NCBI RefSeq assembly: GCF_030433895.1 | Contig: NZ_JARUXE010000005.1 | Coordinates: forward strand, 91,999-155,998 | From: Arthrobacter sp. PsM3 | Lineage (GTDB): Bacteria > Actinomycetota > Actinomycetes > Actinomycetales > Micrococcaceae | Direction: 5' to 3' | Length of the DNA stretch: 64,000 nucleotides | Shown here: positions 59,823 to 64,000 of the stretch, piece after piece | Numbering within the stretch: the first letter of the stretch is position 1 | How the letters are laid out: every line of letters begins with the position of its first letter | The notes under the pieces: model-generated | Seen by the model: the letters and a program-made list of their open reading frames with translations, nothing else | Databases searched by the model: none | What the model was told of the DNA's origin: nothing | Program-made: the position numbers and the translations under genes

Positions 59823-61298
59823 ATGTCCGACACCCCAGAACTCGTCATCGCCAACGGCACCGTGGTCAACAGCTTCGGACGCCGCCAGGCCCATGTTGTG
59901 GTCCGGGACGGCCGCATCGACCGGCTCGTGAACGCGGCCGAACCCGTCCCCGCCGCTGCCCGCGTCATCGACGCCGCCGGACGGCTCGTCATCCCCGGCG
60001 GCGTCGACGGGCACTGCCACGTGGCCCAAATAACCGGGCGGTTCCGGACCCTTGATGACTACCGGACCACATCGACGGCTGCCTTGTGGGGCGGCACCAC
60101 CACCATCATCGACTTCGGCATCCCCCGTGACGCCCGGGAAACCCCGCTCGCCGCCGTCCTCCACAAAAAGGAACTGGCCCGCGAGTCCCGGTGCGACGTC
60201 GCCCTGCACGGCTCCGTCGTCAGCTGGGACGAAACGGTGCCGTGGCAGCTGGAGCAACTCGCCGCCGAGGGCGTCCGGTCCGTAAAGATGTACACCACCA
60301 ACCGCGGCACCACGATGGCGGACGGGGACACCATCCTGAAGGTCATGCGCGAAATGGTCCGCCTGGACGGCCTCACCTACATCCACGCCGAGCACGACCC
60401 GATCATCGCGGACTGCACCGGCCAGCACGCGGACGACGGCCGGATCGGCGTCGAACACCTGCACCGCACCCGCCCCGAACTGGCCGAAGAGATCTCGGTC
60501 AAGGAAACCCTGGCCATGGCCGAATACACCGGCGCACCCGTCTACTTCGTGCACCAGTCCACCCCCGGCGCCGTGGACCTGGTCAGCGAGGCCCGCAGCC
60601 ACGGCCAGGAGGCCTTCTCCGAGACCTGCCCCCACTACCTCACCCTTGACGACAGTGTCTACGGCTCGGTGATGCCGGAGTGGTTCGCCTGCTGCCCGCC
60701 CATGCGCAGCCCGCAGACCGTCGCCGCGCTCCGGGAACGGCTCGCCGACGGCGCCATCCACACCGTCGCCTCCGACCACTCCTGCTACGACCTAACGCAA
60801 AAGCGGGAACGCACCGACGACATCCGTGAAATGCCACACGGCCTCCCGGGCGTCGAGACCCGGATGCCCGTCACCTTCACCGCCCTGCTGGAAGCAGCCC
60901 GCGGCGGCGAGGCCCGGGTGGAGGACTTCGTCGAAGTCTTCGCCGCGGGCCCGGCCCGCATCAATGCCCTGCCCCGCAAGGGAACCATCGCGCCCGGGTT
61001 CGACGCCGATCTGGTCATCTTCGATCCGGCCGAGGAACGCACCGTCGACGGCGGCGCCCTGCACATGGGCACCGACTTCTCCCCGTTCGACGGCCGGACG
61101 CTCACGGGCTGGCCCGCCGTCGTCGTCTCCGCCGGGCGGGTGGTGCTGGACAGCGACGGGTTCCACGACCCCGGACCCGTGGGCCGCTTTGTGCCCCGGG
61201 CCGGTTTCCACGAGCACCAGTCTTCGCTTTCCGTCACCAATCCCGCCACGGCACCCGCCGTCGTGCCCTCCGTCCAGGCCGTCCAGGCCGCCCGCTAG
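59823..61298 (+). CDS. Hydantoinase/dihydropyrimidinase-family cyclic amidohydrolase
   Basis: A 491-residue amidohydrolase opening cyclic ureides (hydantoin, dihydropyrimidine or allantoin). The first metal motif is GVDGHCHV (HxH with Cys between). The carbamylated lysine is in RSVKMYTTN. Later ligands are in IHAEHD and FVHQST, and the catalytic aspartate is in VASDHS. A C-terminal extension of about 35 residues is Val/Ala/Pro-rich. AGGAGGAC lies 6 bases before the ATG. It is the core enzyme of the operon. Confidence 0.93.
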   Translation: MSDTPELVIANGTVVNSFGRRQAHVVVRDGRIDRLVNAAEPVPAAARVIDAAGRLVIPGGVDGHCHVAQITGRFRTLDDYRTTSTAALWGGTTTIIDFGIPRDARETPLAAVLHKKELARESRCDVALHGSVVSWDETVPWQLEQLAAEGVRSVKMYTTNRGTTMADGDTILKVMREMVRLDGLTYIHAEHDPIIADCTGQHADDGRIGVEHLHRTRPELAEEISVKETLAMAEYTGAPVYFVHQSTPGAVDLVSEARSHGQEAFSETCPHYLTLDDSVYGSVMPEWFACCPPMRSPQTVAALRERLADGAIHTVASDHSCYDLTQKRERTDDIREMPHGLPGVETRMPVTFTALLEAARGGEARVEDFVEVFAAGPARINALPRKGTIAPGFDADLVIFDPAEERTVDGGALHMGTDFSPFDGRTLTGWPAVVVSAGRVVLDSDGFHDPGPVGRFVPRAGFHEHQSSLSVTNPATAPAVVPSVQAVQAAR

Positions 61299-61306
61299 GA
61301 GCCCCC

Positions 61307-62035
61307 ATGCCTTCCGCAACCCGCGCCACCCGCATCGGCATGATCGTGCCGTCCTCCAACACCTGCCTCGAACCGCAGAGCTACCGGATCCTGGGCGGCC
61401 GCGACGATGTCACCATCCACTTCGCCAGGATCCCGGTCACCCGGATTGCCCTGGACAAATCCTCGGACAAACAGTTCGATGCCGCCGTCATGCGGTCGGC
61501 AGCCGAACTCCTCGCCACCGCCGATGTGGACGTCATCGCCTGGAACGGCACGTCCGGCTCCTGGCTCGGCGCCGGCCACGACCGCTGGCTCGTGCAGGAC
61601 ATCACGGACGCCACGGGCATCCCGGCCACCACCTCCACCCTGGCTTACATGGAGGCGTTCCGGACCTTCGGAACCGAACGCATCGGGCTGTTCACCCCCT
61701 ACACCGTGGACGTCAACGAACAGATCGTGGCGTCCTATGAACGGGACGGCATCAAGACCCTGGACCACCGGTACCTGGGCCTGAGCAACAACGAGTCGTT
61801 CGCCCGCGTGACCGATGCGGAGATGCGCCCGGGCTCGCTGGAGCTGGCCGCGGCCCGGCCGGACGCCATCATCTACCTCTGCACCAACCTCTACGGCGCC
61901 AACATCAGCGCCGAAATCGAGGCCGAGACGGGCGTTCCCGTCCTGGACTCGGTGGCCGTGACCCTGTGGCACTGCCTCAAGATGGCGGGCGTCCCGCTGC
62001 TGGCCCCGCGCTGGGGCAGGCTCCTGGTGAACTGA
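61307..62035 (+). CDS. Arylmalonate-decarboxylase-like / maleate-isomerase-family protein
   Basis: A 242-residue member of the Asp/Glu racemase superfamily. It begins RATRIGMIVPSSNTCLEP as maleate isomerases and arylmalonate decarboxylases do. The first cysteine position is glycine (Gly81 in NGTSGSW), while the second is Cys192 in YLCTNLYG. That Gly-Thr-Ser plus single late Cys arrangement is the one described for arylmalonate decarboxylase (Gly74, Thr75, Ser76, Cys188), an enzyme of nearly the same length. A decarboxylase or isomerase acting on the ring-opened product is likely; the exact reaction is unknown. Confidence 0.82.
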   Translation: MPSATRATRIGMIVPSSNTCLEPQSYRILGGRDDVTIHFARIPVTRIALDKSSDKQFDAAVMRSAAELLATADVDVIAWNGTSGSWLGAGHDRWLVQDITDATGIPATTSTLAYMEAFRTFGTERIGLFTPYTVDVNEQIVASYERDGIKTLDHRYLGLSNNESFARVTDAEMRPGSLELAAARPDAIIYLCTNLYGANISAEIEAETGVPVLDSVAVTLWHCLKMAGVPLLAPRWGRLLVN

Positions 62036-62079
62036 GGCGCCCAACGAGCCTGATCCAACGTCAAGAAGGAAATAGCCGC

Positions 62080-62925
62080 ATGAAATTTGCACGCCTCGGC
62101 GCCGTCGGTGCCGAAACTCCCGCCATCGTGGACGGTGGCACATTCTACTCCCTGGCCGGGCTCACCCCGGACCTGGACGCGGACTTCTGGTCTTCGGGCG
62201 GTCCCGCCCGCGCAGCAGCCGCCCTGGCTGCCGGGGAACTGCCAGAAATGGATGCCGCGAACCTCCGCATCGGTGCACCCATCACCCGGCCTTCTTCCGT
62301 ATTTGGCATCGGATTGAACTACGCCGCACACGCCGCCGAGTCGGGCGCCGAACCCCCCATTGCACCGATCCTGTTCCAGAAGGCTGCCAACACAGTCGCG
62401 GGACCCAACGACGCCGTCGCCATCCCCCGCGGTTCCACCAAAACGGACTGGGAAGTCGAATTGGGCGTAGTCATCGGCACCCGCGCGTCCTATCTGGAGT
62501 CACCATCGGATGCGCTCAGCCACATCGCCGGCTTCGTCACGGTCAACGACCTGTCTGAGCGGACCTTCCAGCTGGAAGGATCCGGCGGTCAGTGGTCCAA
62601 GGGTAAGAGCTGCGCCGGATTCTGCCCCACCGGTCCGTTCCTGGTCACCCCTGAGCACGTGGACCCAGGCAACCTCCGGCTGCGCAGCTGGGTAAATGGC
62701 GAACCGCGCCAAGACTCCACCACGCAAGACCTGATCTTCGACGTGGCCACCATTATCCATAACCTCAGCCAGTACCTGGTCCTGGAACCGGGCGACCTGA
62801 TCTGCACCGGAACTCCGGAGGGCGTGGCCCTGTCCGGACGCTTCCCGTATCTGAAAGCCGGGGACGTCGTGGAGATAGAGGTGTCCGGCCTTGGACGCCA
62901 GCGCCAGGAATTCATCCAGGCGTGA
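62080..62925 (+). CDS. Fumarylacetoacetate hydrolase (FAH)-family enzyme
   Basis: A 281-residue FAH-fold enzyme. Signatures are IGLNYAAHAAESG (catalytic His), metal ligands in DWEVELGVVIG, SRTFQ-type VNDLSERTFQLEG, the KSCAGFCPTGPF loop, and the late ICTGTPEGVAL. ATG 62080 follows AGAAGGAAA. Members hydrolyse or decarboxylate 2-oxo acids, acylpyruvates and related compounds. It is the last enzyme of the ureide operon and probably completes breakdown of the carbon skeleton. Confidence 0.92.
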   Translation: MKFARLGAVGAETPAIVDGGTFYSLAGLTPDLDADFWSSGGPARAAAALAAGELPEMDAANLRIGAPITRPSSVFGIGLNYAAHAAESGAEPPIAPILFQKAANTVAGPNDAVAIPRGSTKTDWEVELGVVIGTRASYLESPSDALSHIAGFVTVNDLSERTFQLEGSGGQWSKGKSCAGFCPTGPFLVTPEHVDPGNLRLRSWVNGEPRQDSTTQDLIFDVATIIHNLSQYLVLEPGDLICTGTPEGVALSGRFPYLKAGDVVEIEVSGLGRQRQEFIQA

Positions 62926-63012
62926 ACCTGGTCCGGGTTGCTGTTCCCGGCCGCATGACCTGTCCACCCGGAAGGCCAGCGTCCGGACGGCAATCCATGA
63001 GAGTAGCTCACC

Positions 63013-63702
63013 ATGCCATACCTGTGTCTCCTTCTGTCAGGAGCGGCACTTCTGATTAATGGGCTGGCCGTACTCGGCCGTATCCCCTTGCGGGATTCGG
63101 CGGTCTTCAGCTTGCTGATCGGCACGATCCAACTTGTGCTGGGTGCCGTCTACGTCGCCGCCGCTGGTGGCGGTGACCCCCTGTTGCTTCCTGGTGCGTC
63201 CGGAATGATCCTCTTCGGGTTGACCTATTTGTATGTTGGCCTGGACGTTCTCCTGCAGCTCGGGTCCAAAGGACTGGGGTGGTTCAGTGGTTTGGTCGGT
63301 GTATTCGGGATTCTGCTCGCGACCAGAGGGTTCCCAGACGACCCGCTGCTGAGTGTCCTGTGGCTTAGCTGGGCATTTCTGTGGATCCTGTTCTTCGTCC
63401 GGCTGGCGCTCGGGTGCGAGGGTTTGGCGCCCTTTGTTGGCTGGGCGCTTGTACTGACCAGCCAGGTGACAGCCACAATTCCGGCGTTCATGGGGCTGGT
63501 GGGGCACTGGCCCTACGACCGAGGTATCGCTGGGGGTACAGCTGCAGCTGTCGGCGTGCTCCTCGTGGTGGCAGGCGTTCTCGGGCGGCGCAAGGACCAA
63601 GGCCCCGCAGCATGGGTCAGGCGCGAAGCGGCCGGGCGCCGGTCTCGCAATTCCAGGGAGCCCGTTTCCCACACCATCGAGCCAACGAGACCCACGGGAT
63701 GA
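63013..63702 (+). CDS. AmiS/UreI-family urea or short-chain amide channel
   Basis: A 229-residue membrane protein with about seven helices. The start MPYLCLLLSGAALLINGLAVLGRI is the AmiS/UreI opening. The family pattern continues with LYVGLDVLLQLGSKGLGWFSG and LSWAFLWILFFVRLALG. The last 40 residues are a basic, hydrophilic tail. The family forms proton-gated urea or amide channels. It lies about 90 bases after the FAH gene on the same strand, which fits uptake or release of urea or amides from ureide breakdown. Confidence 0.85.
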   Translation: MPYLCLLLSGAALLINGLAVLGRIPLRDSAVFSLLIGTIQLVLGAVYVAAAGGGDPLLLPGASGMILFGLTYLYVGLDVLLQLGSKGLGWFSGLVGVFGILLATRGFPDDPLLSVLWLSWAFLWILFFVRLALGCEGLAPFVGWALVLTSQVTATIPAFMGLVGHWPYDRGIAGGTAAAVGVLLVVAGVLGRRKDQGPAAWVRREAAGRRSRNSREPVSHTIEPTRPTG

Positions 63703-63841
63703 TTCGCGCCGCGACGGTCAGACCGAAAGGCTCGGTGCCGCAGTCACAATCCGCCCACAGGCTTCCGGGAGGCCTTGCTTGCCGCCGGCCGCCGGCCTGT
63801 TTGACTGCCCGCAATCGCCTGAGTATTCTCGAAATGCAAGA

Positions 63842-63866
63842 AAGTTTTCTCACAGAATGAAAACTT
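63842..63866. promoter_or_regulatory. Dyad upstream of aceE
   Basis: AAGTTTTC (63842-63849) and GAAAACTT (63859-63866) are exact inverted repeats with a 9-base spacer, 35 bases before the aceE start. It is AT-rich against a GC-rich background. It may be an operator at the aceE promoter. Confidence 0.55.
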
Positions 63867-63900
63867 GAGCCGACCATTCAACGACGAAAAGAGGTTGGAC

Positions 63901-64000
63901 GTGGCTGCAGGAGAAGAGACCTCCCATATCCTCAGCGGGTTGACAAACCAGCTGCCTGATCGTGATCCGGAAGAGACCGCCGAGTGGCTGGAGTCCCTGG
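63901..64000 (+). CDS. aceE: Pyruvate dehydrogenase E1 component (homodimeric type), 3' end outside window
   Basis: Only the first 33 codons are inside the window. The GTG start is preceded by AAAGAGG. The peptide AAGEETSHILSGLTNQLPDR then DPEETAEWLESL is the characteristic N-terminus of actinobacterial AceE, the thiamine-diphosphate enzyme that decarboxylates pyruvate in the pyruvate dehydrogenase complex. The identification rests on this short but distinctive stretch. Confidence 0.88.
   Translation, partial: MAAGEETSHILSGLTNQLPDRDPEETAEWLESL

Overview
The window is high-GC DNA with densely packed genes. Many starts are GTG or TTG, and ATGA stop/start overlaps are frequent. The gene content (GPP34-type protein, SCO1664-family remnant, GTG-started aceE, actinobacterial MetH, heterodimeric ABC exporters) points to a soil actinobacterium of the Micrococcaceae, Arthrobacter/Pseudarthrobacter-like. 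This is an inference from reading the sequence; no database search was run. I found no rRNA, tRNA, CRISPR array, complete insertion sequence or phage.

Layout. 0-2 kb: the end of a ROK protein and an aldose 1-epimerase. 2-6.1 kb (minus): a membrane protein, then an operon PAP2 phosphatase - DedA - response regulator - histidine kinase. 6.2-11.7 kb: a VOC protein, then a TetR regulator with tandem operator-like repeats ahead of an acyl-CoA dehydrogenase / thiolase / acyl-CoA ligase operon (fatty or organic acid degradation). 11.8-20.7 kb: mixed housekeeping and stress genes, including a GPP34 protein with a pentapeptide-repeat linker, two broken genes, a DMT transporter, a cupin, an epoxide-hydrolase-like enzyme, an ArsR/MFS divergent pair, a histidine phosphatase and a PadR regulator. 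20.7-24.3 kb (minus): a ClC antiporter - YrhK-like membrane protein - glutamate decarboxylase operon, which looks like an acid-resistance unit. The ClC gene is preceded by a short, translationally coupled leader peptide. 24.5-33.5 kb: a degraded stretch holding an in-frame-deleted duplicate of a small zinc-ribbon gene, an ArgE-like peptidase plus MHS transporter operon, an XRE-cupin regulator, a CsbD gene, a CynX-type MFS gene and remnants of at least four genes.

33.4-40.5 kb: a lipoprotein overlaps a single-polypeptide ECF transporter (T, A, A and S modules in one chain) that converges on cobalamin-dependent methionine synthase metH; I read this as a B12 uptake and use locus. 41.0-45.6 kb is the most unusual part. 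Two homologous 64- and 70-residue peptides are followed by a 595-residue protein of unrecognised function with a toroid-like C-terminal motif, and by a subtilisin-like protease without a signal peptide. The arrangement suggests a peptide-maturation (RiPP-like) or peptide-triggered protease system that I cannot match to a described class. 46-50.8 kb (minus): a heterodimeric ABC exporter and a 2-hydroxyacid dehydrogenase.

51-55.3 kb: two paralogous beta-lactamase-fold serine hydrolases flank a small zinc protein with a CsoR/CstR-type operator inside its promoter, and an alpha/beta hydrolase. 55.5-63.7 kb: purine-ureide genes uraD-uraH, then a GntR-controlled operon (MFS importer, GntR, Asp/Glu-racemase-fold protein, hydantoinase, arylmalonate-decarboxylase-like protein, FAH-family enzyme) and an AmiS/UreI-type channel. 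Together these look like cyclic ureide/hydantoin uptake and catabolism. The window ends 100 bases into aceE (pyruvate dehydrogenase E1).
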